Source: Prochlorococcus marinus CUG1417 (lineage in GTDB: Bacteria; Cyanobacteriota; Cyanobacteriia; PCC-6307; Cyanobiaceae). Taken from it: a DNA stretch of 64,000 nucleotides. Position numbers and translations under genes: made by a program. Positions 18,497-27,211 of this stretch are shown here, in pieces; the stretch's first letter is position 1; each line of letters starts with the position of its first letter. The DNA lies in NCBI RefSeq assembly GCF_017695975.1, contig NZ_JAAORN010000002.1:186001-250000 (forward strand), given 5' to 3'. A model generated the notes under the pieces. It searched no databases and was not told where the DNA came from. It saw only the letters and a program-made list of their open reading frames with translations.

Positions 18497-19306
18497 ATGA
18501 AACCGTTAAATATATTAATTAGCAACGATGATGGTGTTTTTGCAGCGGGAATAAGAGCCTTAGCAAAATCAGCACAAAAAAGAGGGCATTCGGTAAAAGT
18601 AGTATGTCCTGACCAAGAAAGATCAGCTACTGGTCACGGACTTACATTACAATCTCCATTAAGAGTGGAGAGAGCGGACGAATTATTTGGGGAAGGCATT
18701 AAAGCTTGGGGATGTTCGGGCACACCTGCAGATTGCGTCAAATTAGCACTATCTGAACTCTTGGATAATAAACCTGATTTGGTTCTATCTGGAATAAATC
18801 ACGGTCCAAATTTAGGAACAGATATTTTTTGTTCAGGCACAGTAGCTGCGGCCATGGAAGGTACTTTAGAAAATGTTCCCTCCATGGCAATAAGTGTGGC
18901 TAGTTTTAAATGGAAGAATTTTGAATTTGCTGGAGAAATTGCAATGAATATTGCTGAACAAGCAATTAACGATAGTTGGCCAGCATCACTTCTATTAAAT
19001 TTGAATATACCCCCTTGCGAGAAAAGCAAAATAAAAGAATTATCTTGGACAAGATTATCGGTAAGAAAATATAAAAATCAATTTTCAAAGAGAGAAGACC
19101 CAAGGGGTGATGATTACTATTGGTTAGCAGGTGAGGTAGTTTTAGATCTCAAATCAAAAGGTTATGGTCCTAAGAATTGGCCTAGTGATGTATCTCAAAT
19201 ACAAGATAATAAAATATCTCTTACACCTGTAGAACCAGATTTATTTTGGAGGGGTAATTTAGAAGACTTACCTAAAATTAATAATTCATTTGTAAATCCT
19301 TCTTAA
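18497..19306 (+). CDS. surE: 5'/3'-nucleotidase SurE
   Basis: Metal-dependent phosphatase of nucleoside monophosphates, linked to stationary-phase survival in other bacteria. The 269 residues begin with LISNDDGV (metal-binding D11, D12 near the N-terminus), followed by [14 protein letters not shown] and [12 protein letters not shown], the typical metal and phosphate loops. Length is normal. Its last 21 bases overlap the 3' end of the convergent DUF3611 gene, so the two transcripts are antisense there. ATG at 18497 is the first start. Confidence 0.93.
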   Translation: MKPLNILISNDDGVFAAGIRALAKSAQKRGHSVKVVCPDQERSATGHGLTLQSPLRVERADELFGEGIKAWGCSGTPADCVKLALSELLDNKPDLVLSGINHGPNLGTDIFCSGTVAAAMEGTLENVPSMAISVASFKWKNFEFAGEIAMNIAEQAINDSWPASLLLNLNIPPCEKSKIKELSWTRLSVRKYKNQFSKREDPRGDDYYWLAGEVVLDLKSKGYGPKNWPSDVSQIQDNKISLTPVEPDLFWRGNLEDLPKINNSFVNPS

Positions 19307-19819
19307 AAGCCATAAAGAAAAGCAAAGTCCAAAAAAATGAGCAGCAATAACTTGTGTGTTACTGAGAACTGATAATATTTCAAGTCCAGTAATTGGGATA
19401 TCAGATGTCGCTGTTATTAATTGTCCAGTCGTCTGAGATGATGCTTGTATAAATAATGCGCCCATAAGAGCTTGATATCCAATTAATCCAAACAAAATCC
19501 CTATTAAATCAACTATTAGACCTCTTTTTATTAATTTACTGGTTTGTCCTCTTGAGGGTCTTGCGTTGCTTGCGATTGCTCTTCCTGTTCTAACTATTAG
19601 CCAACCTTGCCAAAGACTAATAAGTAGTAAGATCAAAGATATTGTTGTAAGTGATAGCCCAGGCGCCAAGCCAAGCTGTCCTTCGCTATTATTTACTACA
19701 TTTGAAAAAAGCAAAACAGCTGCAACAACAACACCTAAAATGGATTGAACCCAAAAGCGTATCCATCCAATGCGCCGCATTCCAAATGAAAGGGACTGAA
19801 AATCAATTTTGTCAGACAT
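19286..19819 (-). CDS. DUF3611 family membrane protein
   Basis: A 177-residue membrane protein of a family found in cyanobacteria and plastids, which I recognise as DUF3611; function unknown. Four hydrophobic helices are visible: about 22-42 (VVVAAVLLF), 53-75, 100-125 and 155-172. A basic loop with [16 protein letters not shown] separates the second and third. The N-terminal [14 protein letters not shown] is characteristic. It converges on surE with a 21-base overlap and diverges from ribF, so it is probably transcribed alone. ATG at 19819. Confidence 0.75.
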   Translation of the reverse strand: MSDKIDFQSLSFGMRRIGWIRFWVQSILGVVVAAVLLFSNVVNNSEGQLGLAPGLSLTTISLILLLISLWQGWLIVRTGRAIASNARPSRGQTSKLIKRGLIVDLIGILFGLIGYQALMGALFIQASSQTTGQLITATSDIPITGLEILSVLSNTQVIAAHFFGLCFSLWLLRRIYK

Positions 19820-19887
19820 TCATTTGATTCAATAAACTATAATCTATTCAAATTTGCCATCAAAATCATAAAATTGCACGTAATCTT

Positions 19888-20811
19888 TTGATCTCTTTAA
19901 TATCGCCATCTGAAATTAAGAACTCTACTTCAATAGCTATCGGAAGTTTTGATGGTTTACATGCTGGTCACAGAAAATTAATAAAAAGTGTAGTTGAAGA
20001 AACTCAACATACCCCTACAATCGCAAGCTTCTGGCCACATCCCAGAGAAGTTCTATACAAAGAAATGCGTCTTAGACTTGATCTCCCTTATGAAAAACTT
20101 CCTATTCTTGAAGATCTTGGGATTGAACAATTAGTTCTAATACCTTTTGATAAGGAACTATCAAAATTAAGTGCAGAAAGATTTGTAAGAGATATTTTAA
20201 TAAATCAATTACAAGCAAAAAATATTTCTGTAGGTGCGAATTTTAAATTTGGTTTTAGAAGAAGTGGAGACATTAATACTATTAAAAATACGATTAAAGA
20301 TACGGACATTAAGCTAAAAATTACTCCAATTTTAGAAGACGAAGAAGGTAGAATTAGCAGCAGCAGAATAAGAGATTTACTAGAGAAAAGTGATCTGAAA
20401 AATGCTTTCAAAATGCTTAATAGGCCCTATAGTTTTAATGGAAAGGTTGTTAAAGGTAAAGCAATTGGCAAAAGTATAGGATGGCCTACCGCAAATCTTG
20501 AAATAGATGGCAGAAAATTTTTACCTGGAGAAGGAGTCTACGCAGCTTGGGCAACTATAGAAAATTCCAACCAAAAAATTGAATCTATTATGAATCTTGG
20601 TTCTCAACCAACAATAAATCCTTTATTGCCATCTGCAGTTGAAGTTCATTTAATTAATAAAGATATCGATTTATACGGTTTAAATCTATCTGTAGAACCA
20701 GTTGAAAAGCTTAGATCTCAAATCCAGTTCAAGAGTATAGATCAACTTTCTAATCAAATAAAAAAAGATAGAGATAATGCCCTAAGAATTTTTAAAAAAA
20801 ACAAAAAATAA
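19888..20811 (+). CDS. ribF: Bifunctional riboflavin kinase/FAD synthetase
   Basis: Turns riboflavin into FMN and then FAD. The N-terminal nucleotidyltransferase half (about 1-180) shows GSFDGLHAGHRKL and, later, SSSRIRDLL, the adenylylation signatures; the C-terminal kinase half (about 185-307) has GKAIGWPTANL and EVHLI. 307 residues is normal. No ATG is available before the GSFDGLH motif, so the TTG at 19888 (MISLISPSEIK) is the likely start. The next gene, thiE, starts eight bases after the stop, so ribF-thiE-thiS probably form one cofactor unit. Confidence 0.93.
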   Translation: MISLISPSEIKNSTSIAIGSFDGLHAGHRKLIKSVVEETQHTPTIASFWPHPREVLYKEMRLRLDLPYEKLPILEDLGIEQLVLIPFDKELSKLSAERFVRDILINQLQAKNISVGANFKFGFRRSGDINTIKNTIKDTDIKLKITPILEDEEGRISSSRIRDLLEKSDLKNAFKMLNRPYSFNGKVVKGKAIGKSIGWPTANLEIDGRKFLPGEGVYAAWATIENSNQKIESIMNLGSQPTINPLLPSAVEVHLINKDIDLYGLNLSVEPVEKLRSQIQFKSIDQLSNQIKKDRDNALRIFKKNKK

Positions 20812-20818
20812 TTTACCA

Positions 20819-21874
20819 ATGCTGAATTCCAATAAGACAAACTCTGAAGATTTAAGAATTTATCAGATTATTGACGCTAATTTAGATAGGGCTAGAGAAG
20901 GATTAAGAGTACTAGAGGATTGGGCCAGATTTGGTTTAGGCAAAGAAAAATACGTTAAAAGGATTAAAAATTTCAGACAAATTTTAGGAAAAAATCATTT
21001 AGAAATTTATAAACAATCTAGAAATCATATTGAGGACAAATGCAAAGGATTGACTCATCGAGAGCAAATCAACAGAAAAAGCTCTGATCAAATTATAAGT
21101 TCTAATTCAGGCAGAATTCAAGAAGCATTAAGAGTAATAGAAGAATTCTCAAGGCCACATAATCATCAGCTTTCCACAGTCGCTTCGGAAATTAGATATG
21201 AAATTTATAATATAGAAATTGACTTATTAAGTTTAAGCAAGTGTAAGAATTCTGAGGAAATATTGATAGAAAATGACTTATATGTAATCACAGATCAAAA
21301 GGAAAATTTATTAGAAATCATAGAAGAGCTTTTAATTGCAGGAGTAAGAATTATTCAACATAGATTTAAAACAGGAACTGATAAAGATAATCTTCAAGAA
21401 GCAATTAAGATTAAAAATCTATGTAAAAAATATAATTCTTTGTTCATCATTAACGACAGAATTGATATTGCACTTGCTTCTAATGCAGACGGAATTCATC
21501 TTGGACAAGATGATTTAGAATTAAAAATCGCAAGAAAATTATTAGGATATTCAAAAATTATTGGTATAACCGCAAATAATCAAATTGATATTTCTAATGC
21601 TCTTAAAGATGGTTGTGATTACATAGGAATAGGGCCAGTATTTGAAACAGCAACAAAAAAGGACAAAAAACCTATAGGTATTGAAAAGATCAAAACATTA
21701 ACAAAAGATTTAGATATTCCTTGGTTTGCTATCGGAGGAATTAATTCGAAAAATATTTCATACTTAAAAAGAAATGGGTTGAAAAAAGTTGCTTTAGTTT
21801 CCCAATTAATGAATTCTGAAGATCCTAAAGAAGACGCTATTATTATTCTAAAAGAATTGTCTCATGAAAATTAG
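20819..21874 (+). CDS. thiE: Thiamine-phosphate synthase with N-terminal ThiD2-like domain
   Basis: Joins the pyrimidine and thiazole moieties to give thiamine phosphate. The C-terminal ~200 residues are the TIM-barrel synthase: IIQHRFKTGTD, FIINDRIDIALASNADGIHLGQDD, GIGPVFETATKKDKK and FAIGGIN are all present. The N-terminal ~130 residues (RIYQIIDANLDRAREGLRVLED through EEFSRPH) form the extra domain of cyanobacterial ThiE that resembles ThiD2, a family shown elsewhere to phosphorylate hydroxymethylpyrimidine phosphate. This extension makes it 351 residues, against about 210 for a plain ThiE. thiS begins inside its last 11 bases. Confidence 0.93.
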   Translation: MLNSNKTNSEDLRIYQIIDANLDRAREGLRVLEDWARFGLGKEKYVKRIKNFRQILGKNHLEIYKQSRNHIEDKCKGLTHREQINRKSSDQIISSNSGRIQEALRVIEEFSRPHNHQLSTVASEIRYEIYNIEIDLLSLSKCKNSEEILIENDLYVITDQKENLLEIIEELLIAGVRIIQHRFKTGTDKDNLQEAIKIKNLCKKYNSLFIINDRIDIALASNADGIHLGQDDLELKIARKLLGYSKIIGITANNQIDISNALKDGCDYIGIGPVFETATKKDKKPIGIEKIKTLTKDLDIPWFAIGGINSKNISYLKRNGLKKVALVSQLMNSEDPKEDAIIILKELSHEN

Positions 21875-22073
21875 GGTAAACGGAGAAGAAAAAAAAATAG
21901 AACTTGATCAAGAAGATGCTCTACTATCTAGAGCTCTAAATTTAATGGGATATAAACCAAACACAATTGTCGTGGAGCTAAATAATTTAATTATTAATTC
22001 CATAAAATGGGAAAAAGTAAAACTTAAAGATGGGGATAATTTAGAAATAGTTTCAATAGTTGGTGGTGGTTAA
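21864..22073 (+). CDS. thiS: Sulfur carrier protein ThiS
   Basis: Ubiquitin-like sulfur carrier for thiazole formation. The 69 residues start with the beta-grasp strand MKIRVNGEEKKIEL and end in IVSIVGGG, whose C-terminal Gly-Gly is thiocarboxylated in the active form. It overlaps thiE by 11 bases and must be translated with it. Length is typical. The thiazole synthase ThiG is not in this window. Confidence 0.92.
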   Translation: MKIRVNGEEKKIELDQEDALLSRALNLMGYKPNTIVVELNNLIINSIKWEKVKLKDGDNLEIVSIVGGG

Positions 22074-22185
22074 ACGATAAAATTTTCGAATATTTAAAAT
22101 CTTCATAATTTTTTAAGTTTAACCCTGAAACATTAACCAAATTTTTCCTAGTTTCGTTTTATATTCATATTACTTCAAGAGAATA

Positions 22186-22353
22186 ATGAAAGAAAAAATT
22201 GATAGTAATTCAAGGTCCCTAAAATGGGAGCAAAATGGGGAGTTGGCACATAAAGATCTTTCTGAATTAATTGAAAGACTAAAAAATGTAGAAAATGAAC
22301 ATACATCTTCTGAGCTTTCTAGATTAGGTACTAAATCAAACATAAAAGATTAA
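22186..22353 (+). CDS. Small hydrophilic protein, 55 residues
   Basis: An open frame beginning MKEKIDSNSRSLKWEQ and ending in KSNIKD, highly charged and probably helical (DLSELIERLKNVENE). It starts with ATG at 22186, just after a purine-rich AAGAGA that could bind ribosomes. I do not recognise the family, but codon use and composition match its neighbours and it fills an otherwise empty gap between thiS and cpmA. Probably real. Confidence 0.5.
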   Translation: MKEKIDSNSRSLKWEQNGELAHKDLSELIERLKNVENEHTSSELSRLGTKSNIKD

Positions 22354-22420
22354 ATTTGTTACTTAGATCTTGTCTTTATAAAAAAATGTACCAAATTAAA
22401 GTTACTGAATATATAAATAA

Positions 22421-22552
22421 ATGCCGAAAAGATTTCCAGAATGGGTAAATACAGAGGTGGTGATAAAAGCAATTAAAATGAGAGAAGAAGGAATGCTTTC
22501 AAAACAACTTAATTTATGGATAGAAAATCTGTTAGAAATAGAAAAAAAGTAA
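22421..22552 (+). CDS. Small basic protein, 43 residues
   Basis: An open frame beginning MPKRFPEWVNTEVVIKAI and ending in IENLLEIEKK. It looks like a short amphipathic helical protein. It ends five bases before the stop of the convergent cpmA gene. No family is recognised and no strong ribosome site is seen, so the call is tentative. Confidence 0.4.
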   Translation: MPKRFPEWVNTEVVIKAIKMREEGMLSKQLNLWIENLLEIEKK

Positions 22553-22557
22553 ATCAA

Positions 22558-23214
22558 TTAGGAAATACTTTTAATAATTCTTAGAGCCGCCATTGCTGCT
22601 CCGTAACCATTATCTATATTCATAACTGCAATACCTGGAGAACAACTTGACAACATACTATTTAAAGCAGCAGTTCCATTCTTACTAACGCCGTAGCCGA
22701 CTGAGACGGGTACTGCAATTATGGGTTGTGGCAACAACCCTCCCACAACTGTTGGCAAGGCTCCTTCCATTCCAGCACAAACTATTAATACATCATATTT
22801 ATAAATTTCTTCTAACTGACTCATTAATCGATGAAGTCCTGCTACTCCAACATCTATAAAAGATTGAAAATTAACTCCATGAATTTCGAGCGCTAATTGC
22901 GCTTCAAGTGTTACTGCCAAATCACTTGAGCCTCCAGAAATTATGGCAACTTTTTTATTTGTATTTATTTTATTCAGATTTTTCCCAATTATTAGACAAT
23001 TTGCTTCTTCATAGAATCGTGCATCATCATACAAATCTAAAAGATAAATAGCCTTTTCACTATTAATCCTAGTAATGAAAACAACCTCATTTTTACTTAA
23101 GACACTTTCAGATAATCTCTTTAATTGGTCGATACTCTTGTCTTCCCCCCAAATAGCCTCAATGATTCCAAGCCTCTCTCTTCTTTGGAAATCAAACTTG
23201 ATATCAAAATTCAT
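22558..23214 (-). CDS. cpmA: LarB/PurE-like protein, circadian phase modifier CpmA homologue
   Basis: A 218-residue member of the family that includes CpmA (a circadian output factor of Synechococcus elongatus) and LarB, which carboxylates nicotinate dinucleotide for the nickel-pincer cofactor. The PurE-like C-terminal half (about 90-218) has VAIISGGSSDLAVTLEA, VCAGMEGALPTVVGGL and AVPVSVGYGV, matching the family's nucleotide-binding loops. Its start overlaps the TIGR03792 gene stop as ATGA, so it is the last gene of the era/trmD-ispF unit. No larC or larE is in the window, so the chemistry in this organism is uncertain. ATG at 23214. Confidence 0.85.
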   Translation of the reverse strand: MNFDIKFDFQRRERLGIIEAIWGEDKSIDQLKRLSESVLSKNEVVFITRINSEKAIYLLDLYDDARFYEEANCLIIGKNLNKINTNKKVAIISGGSSDLAVTLEAQLALEIHGVNFQSFIDVGVAGLHRLMSQLEEIYKYDVLIVCAGMEGALPTVVGGLLPQPIIAVPVSVGYGVSKNGTAALNSMLSSCSPGIAVMNIDNGYGAAMAALRIIKSIS

Positions 23215-23657
23215 CCTTGCTTATCTAACTCTCCCTCATAAATTAATTTAAAAGGATTTTCTCCTACATTTATAGCCGCCATAACATTATCTTCAAATCT
23301 TTGTTGGACTACATTTACTTCTGACATTGGTATACTTTTCCATAATTTTTTACTTTTCCAATTTACCAATATCAAAGCTTCTTCTTTTTCTTTATCCCAA
23401 AATAATTGTCTCCCCAAAAAACCATCTTGAGAAGATAACCATGGCTCCCATATTTCTTTTTCAGCATTCAACCATGCTGCTTTTAAATCAGCAGGGACTT
23501 TAAGTCTTAATTCCTCAATAACCATTTCACCTTGATAATTATCCATATTAAGAGCTTTCAAATTGGACATATCAGATTGAAAAAATAAAACTACTAAGCA
23601 TATTAAAACTAAACAAAATCTTTGAAAATTTTTTTCCAAATTTAAATTTAAATTCAT
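23211..23657 (-). CDS. TIGR03792 family cyanobacterial protein
   Basis: A 148-residue protein from the ATG at 23657. I recognise the cyanobacterial family TIGR03792, of unknown function. A hydrophobic N-terminal segment ([13 protein letters not shown], about 14-26) is a signal peptide or anchor; the rest contains [31 protein letters not shown]-type sequence and [11 protein letters not shown], resembling small ferredoxin-like/ABM monooxygenase-type folds. That resemblance is inference. It overlaps the trmD-ispF stop and the cpmA start, each as ATGA, so translation is coupled on both sides. A longer frame to 23687 is possible but would intrude into ispF. Confidence 0.75.
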   Translation of the reverse strand: MNLNLNLEKNFQRFCLVLICLVVLFFQSDMSNLKALNMDNYQGEMVIEELRLKVPADLKAAWLNAEKEIWEPWLSSQDGFLGRQLFWDKEKEEALILVNWKSKKLWKSIPMSEVNVVQQRFEDNVMAAINVGENPFKLIYEGELDKQG

Positions 23658-24874
23658 TTTTTCACAAGTAATACTACTGAATGGCAACTTATACCCTCTT
23701 CTCTACCTTCTGGACCCAGTCCTTCATTCGTAGTTGCTTTAATACCAATTAAATTTTCATCAATATTTAAGATCTCAGAAATGTTTTTTTTCATTAGTTT
23801 TATATGTGGCATCATTTTTGGCCTTTCAGCGACAAGAACACTATCAATATTACTTATTTCCCAACCATCATGTCTTACCAAGTCAATTACTTTTGATAAC
23901 AAAAACAAACTATTAGCATTTTTCCATTTTTCATCAGATGGGGGGAAATACTTTCCTATGTCACCCAATGAAAGTGCACCCAATAATGCATCCATTAATG
24001 AGTGACTTAAAACATCTGCATCACTATGACCATCCAAGCCTAAATTTTCAGGATGATGCAATTTCACACCTCCAATAATTAAATCTCTATCCTCTACTAG
24101 TCTGTGAATATCATATCCATTACCTATTCTAAATTTCATGAATTGATTATAATCTTTTATTATTCTCTTACTTTGTGGGGATTTTTTGTAGTTTTCATTT
24201 GAAATTAAGTCACTTCTTCTCTCCAATGTTCTTTCAATACTTTTTCGTCTTCTCCACGATTTAATCTCTTCATGATTACCGCTTACTAAAACATCTGGCA
24301 CTTTCATATCTTTAAAAGTCAATGGCCTAGTGTATTGAGGGTATTCTAATAAAGAAGAATTATGACTCTCATCCACTAAGGAGTCTGGATCACCAAGAGT
24401 TCCTGGTAACAATCTAGTCAAACCGTTAATTATTGAGATAGCGGGTATTTCTCCCCCAGAAAGTACGTAATCGCCTATCGATATCTCTTCATCAGCTAAA
24501 CATCTAATCCTCTCATCAAAACCTTCGTATTGACCACAAATAATTATTATTTGATTCAAAGTGGACCATCTCGCAAGATCTTTTTGTTTTAAGACTTTAC
24601 CCTGTGGGGTCATCAACAAAGTTTTACTTTTAGTTGATTTTGTAATTGATTCATATGCCTTATAAATAGGTTCAGGTTTTAGTACCATACCTGCTCCTCC
24701 TCCATAAGGCTTATCATCTACTTGTCTGTAAGAACCTTCACCATGTTCTCTTAAATCATGTAAATTTACATCTATCAAATTCTTATCAAGAGCTCTTGTT
24801 ATTACCCCTGAATTATTTATTAATTCAAAAGCTTTAGGGAACAATGTAATCACATCAAAATTAAAACTACTCAT
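23654..24874 (-). CDS. trmD-ispF: tRNA (guanine-37 N1)-methyltransferase fused to 2-C-methylerythritol cyclodiphosphate synthase
   Basis: One uninterrupted frame of 406 residues. Residues 1-245 are TrmD, which methylates G37 of t[39 protein letters not shown] and the knot region [14 protein letters not shown]. Residues 246-406 are IspF of isoprenoid synthesis: metal ligands in GYDIHRL and [11 protein letters not shown], then [19 protein letters not shown]. No stop separates them, but an ATG at 24139 opens the complete IspF part (161 residues), so IspF could be made alone. Both domains are full-length. The frame abuts era (stop TAG, then ATG at once) and overlaps the next gene as ATGA. I see the fusion; whether one protein is made is inference. 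Confidence 0.85.
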   Translation of the reverse strand: MSSFNFDVITLFPKAFELINNSGVITRALDKNLIDVNLHDLREHGEGSYRQVDDKPYGGGAGMVLKPEPIYKAYESITKSTKSKTLLMTPQGKVLKQKDLARWSTLNQIIIICGQYEGFDERIRCLADEEISIGDYVLSGGEIPAISIINGLTRLLPGTLGDPDSLVDESHNSSLLEYPQYTRPLTFKDMKVPDVLVSGNHEEIKSWRRRKSIERTLERRSDLISNENYKKSPQSKRIIKDYNQFMKFRIGNGYDIHRLVEDRDLIIGGVKLHHPENLGLDGHSDADVLSHSLMDALLGALSLGDIGKYFPPSDEKWKNANSLFLLSKVIDLVRHDGWEISNIDSVLVAERPKMMPHIKLMKKNISEILNIDENLIGIKATTNEGLGPEGREEGISCHSVVLLVKK

Positions 24875-25786
24875 CTAGAAATCTTCCTCATAACCAAACT
24901 CAATTAACCTTGATTCATTTTTTCTCCAATTTGGAATAACTTTCACAAACAACTCCAGATGAACTGGACCATCAATCAATTTTGACATATTTGATCTAGC
25001 TGACTGACCAATAATTTTTAACATTGAACCTTTCTTTCCAATAAGAATCCCTTTTTGAGTTGATCTTTCAACAATAATGTTAGCCAAAATAGCTGTAAAA
25101 CTTTTGCCATTTTTTCTTTTCATTTCCTCTATCTTTTCTATCTTTACTGCAACACTATGAGGCACTTCTTCTCTTGTATTTATTAATACCTGCTCTCTTA
25201 CTAAATCAGATAATAAATTATCTAATGGTTGGTCGCATATCGTCTCTTCGCCATAAAGTTTTGGTCCTTCTGGAAGTAAATTAAGTACCATATCGACCAG
25301 TTCAGAACATCCTTCTCCTTGAGAAGCACTTACAATTTGAAAGTTTCTATTAATTCCAAAAAATCTTCTATATTGATCTAATCGTAAATTCTTAAATTCT
25401 TTATTAACCAAATCCCACTTATTTAATGCAACAATAAACTCAGTTTTATTTGCGACTAAAAAGTTTAATATATATTCATCACCTCTACCAGGTTCTTCAC
25501 TTGAATCAATTACAAAAATAACCATATCAACTCCATTAATTGCAGATTTTGCGTTTTTTACTAATATTTCTCCAAGTCTATGATGAGGTTTATGAACACC
25601 TGGTGTATCGACAAAAATTATTTGCCCATTTTCTGTAGTAAGTATCCCTTTTAATTTATTTCTAGTAGTTTGCGCTATTGGAGAAGTAATTGTTATTTTT
25701 TCTCCAATCAATTTATTTATTAAAGTAGATTTACCGACATTTGGTCTTCCTAGTAAAGTTACAAACCCAGATCTATAATTAGTCAA
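24875..25786 (-). CDS. era: GTPase Era
   Basis: Ribosome-assembly GTPase that binds the 3' end of 16S rRNA. The 303 residues have G1 GRPNVGKST at 13-21, G3 DTPGVHKPHHRLG, G4 NKWD, and a C-terminal KH domain (about 205-303) containing GILIGKKGSMLKIIG. Length is standard. Its stop is immediately followed by the trmD ATG, making it the first gene of a tightly coupled four-gene unit. ATG at 25786. Confidence 0.94.
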   Translation of the reverse strand: MTNYRSGFVTLLGRPNVGKSTLINKLIGEKITITSPIAQTTRNKLKGILTTENGQIIFVDTPGVHKPHHRLGEILVKNAKSAINGVDMVIFVIDSSEEPGRGDEYILNFLVANKTEFIVALNKWDLVNKEFKNLRLDQYRRFFGINRNFQIVSASQGEGCSELVDMVLNLLPEGPKLYGEETICDQPLDNLLSDLVREQVLINTREEVPHSVAVKIEKIEEMKRKNGKSFTAILANIIVERSTQKGILIGKKGSMLKIIGQSARSNMSKLIDGPVHLELFVKVIPNWRKNESRLIEFGYEEDF

Positions 25787-25824
25787 AGACTTTTAATGCA
25801 TCAATAATAAAATTCTGATCAAAA

Positions 25825-26352
25825 ATGAAAAAAAAAACCATAAATTTAAAGGAAGCTTCTTTTACACAAGCAATAAATATATCCGCAAAATGGTGTAAAG
25901 AGTGGGGTGAAGACTTAGTCAGCGAAGAGGTTTTAGCAGATAGAATTGCAGAGCTAATTAAAACAAGAAATGGACTCAGAGGTTTTTTTGCGTATGCTTT
26001 ATCAGATAAAGATTGTTTTTTGTTAGATAAACTTCCTTTTTCATTAATTTACAAACTGAACGAAGGTGGGGATGCTGTAGTAGACATAGTATTAAAAAAT
26101 TTAATAATGAGTTCCGCTCAAATTATTATTCATCGAAGAGATAATAATAATGAATATGAGATTACCTCAGAAATTATCTCTGATAGATGTAAAACTATTT
26201 TGAGAATACTTGAAACCAAATCTGTTACAAAGTCTGTTAATCAAGTCCTAAGAAACTTAGATAATATGGGGAATAGTTTTGATAATTCGGTAAAATATGA
26301 TTCAGAGCAGAAGGAATTTATAAAAAAACAAATTTATGATATTGCCCAATAA
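25825..26352 (+). CDS. Conserved hypothetical protein, cyanobacterial type
   Basis: A 175-residue soluble protein. I do not recognise a named domain. It begins MKKKTINLKEASFTQAINIS and has tryptophans in AKWCKEWGEDLVSEEV, a mixed alpha/beta middle with GLRGFFAYALSD and GGDAVVDIVLKNLIMSSAQ, and a charged helical C-terminus. It diverges from era and ends inside a strong terminator, so it is probably transcribed alone. The size and sequence style suggest a genuine conserved protein; no function is proposed. Confidence 0.65.
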   Translation: MKKKTINLKEASFTQAINISAKWCKEWGEDLVSEEVLADRIAELIKTRNGLRGFFAYALSDKDCFLLDKLPFSLIYKLNEGGDAVVDIVLKNLIMSSAQIIIHRRDNNNEYEITSEIISDRCKTILRILETKSVTKSVNQVLRNLDNMGNSFDNSVKYDSEQKEFIKKQIYDIAQ

Positions 26353-26380
26353 AAAAGCGTAGAAATAAATCTACGCTTTT
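26353..26380. terminator. Bidirectional rho-independent terminator
   Basis: A perfect 10-bp stem, AAAAGCGTAG / CTACGCTTTT, with an eight-base loop, between two convergent genes. The A-rich left flank and T-rich right end make it work in both directions. This is the clearest terminator in the window. Confidence 0.85.
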
Positions 26381-26401
26381 ACTTAGAAAATTACTTAATT
26401 C

Positions 26402-27139
26402 TTAGTCTCTTCTTCCACCACCTTGGAGAGCAATCATTAATCTCAATATAAAAACAAAAAGATTAATATAAGTTAGATACATACCTAAAGCTCCTGCTAG
26501 GTATTGATCATCATTATATCTTCTTGGCATTGTGTAGAAATCAACAAAAGACATTGCAACAAATAATACAGTTCCAAAACCTGCAATTATCAATTCAAGT
26601 CCTGAACCTCCAAAAACTCCTGGAGCAAAGAAACCTCCAATTAATTGAACAAACATTGCTATAAGCAATCCGATCAGCCCAAGACCAACCACTCCACTTA
26701 GTGCTTGACCAACACTATCACTCATTCTTTGGCCAGTGTAAGAGGCAATAACAAAGGTAATACCTGTAGCCAAAGCAGCTGTCCCAACCGAACCAATACC
26801 AATGGTTCCTATTGCTAAAGCAACTATTCCACTTAAAGTGAATCCAGTTAACAAACTAAAGCCTGTTAGTAAAGGCAAAGCTTTTGCATTATTTGCATTA
26901 TTTGCAGCACTTGTGGCGATAAAAAACAAAATCAATTCTGCAATTAGAGCAACTATTGATAGAGGCTGGAAAAGCCTAGGATTTGTTGCTATGAGTGAGA
27001 CACCTGCTAAAACCCCTAGAGAAGTTAACACCATACCTCCACCAACGTAGGGTAGTGCTTTTTGAACAACATTAGGTCCAACAATTGAACTAGTTTGTGC
27101 TTCACGAATAGCTTGATTGAAATTACTACTTGCTGGCAT
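26402..27139 (-). CDS. Bax inhibitor-1/YccA family membrane protein
   Basis: A 245-residue protein with seven hydrophobic helices, the layout of the BI-1/YccA (TMBIM) family. In bacteria members modulate FtsH or act as calcium-leak channels; which applies here is unknown. Small-residue-rich helices (VGTAALATGITFVIASYTGQ), a conserved FVDFYTMPRRYNDDQYLAGALGMYLTYIN region and the C-terminal FVFILRLMIAL agree with the family. The gene ends at the bidirectional terminator. ATG at 27139. FtsH at 11258 is a possible partner by analogy with YccA. Confidence 0.85.
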   Translation of the reverse strand: MPASSNFNQAIREAQTSSIVGPNVVQKALPYVGGGMVLTSLGVLAGVSLIATNPRLFQPLSIVALIAELILFFIATSAANNANNAKALPLLTGFSLLTGFTLSGIVALAIGTIGIGSVGTAALATGITFVIASYTGQRMSDSVGQALSGVVGLGLIGLLIAMFVQLIGGFFAPGVFGGSGLELIIAGFGTVLFVAMSFVDFYTMPRRYNDDQYLAGALGMYLTYINLFVFILRLMIALQGGGRRD

Positions 27140-27211
27140 TTTTTTAATAAATATGTCTTTATTCTACTTGATTTTTAAAATTTCAGGGTACGGATCACCA
27201 GAGTTATAAAT

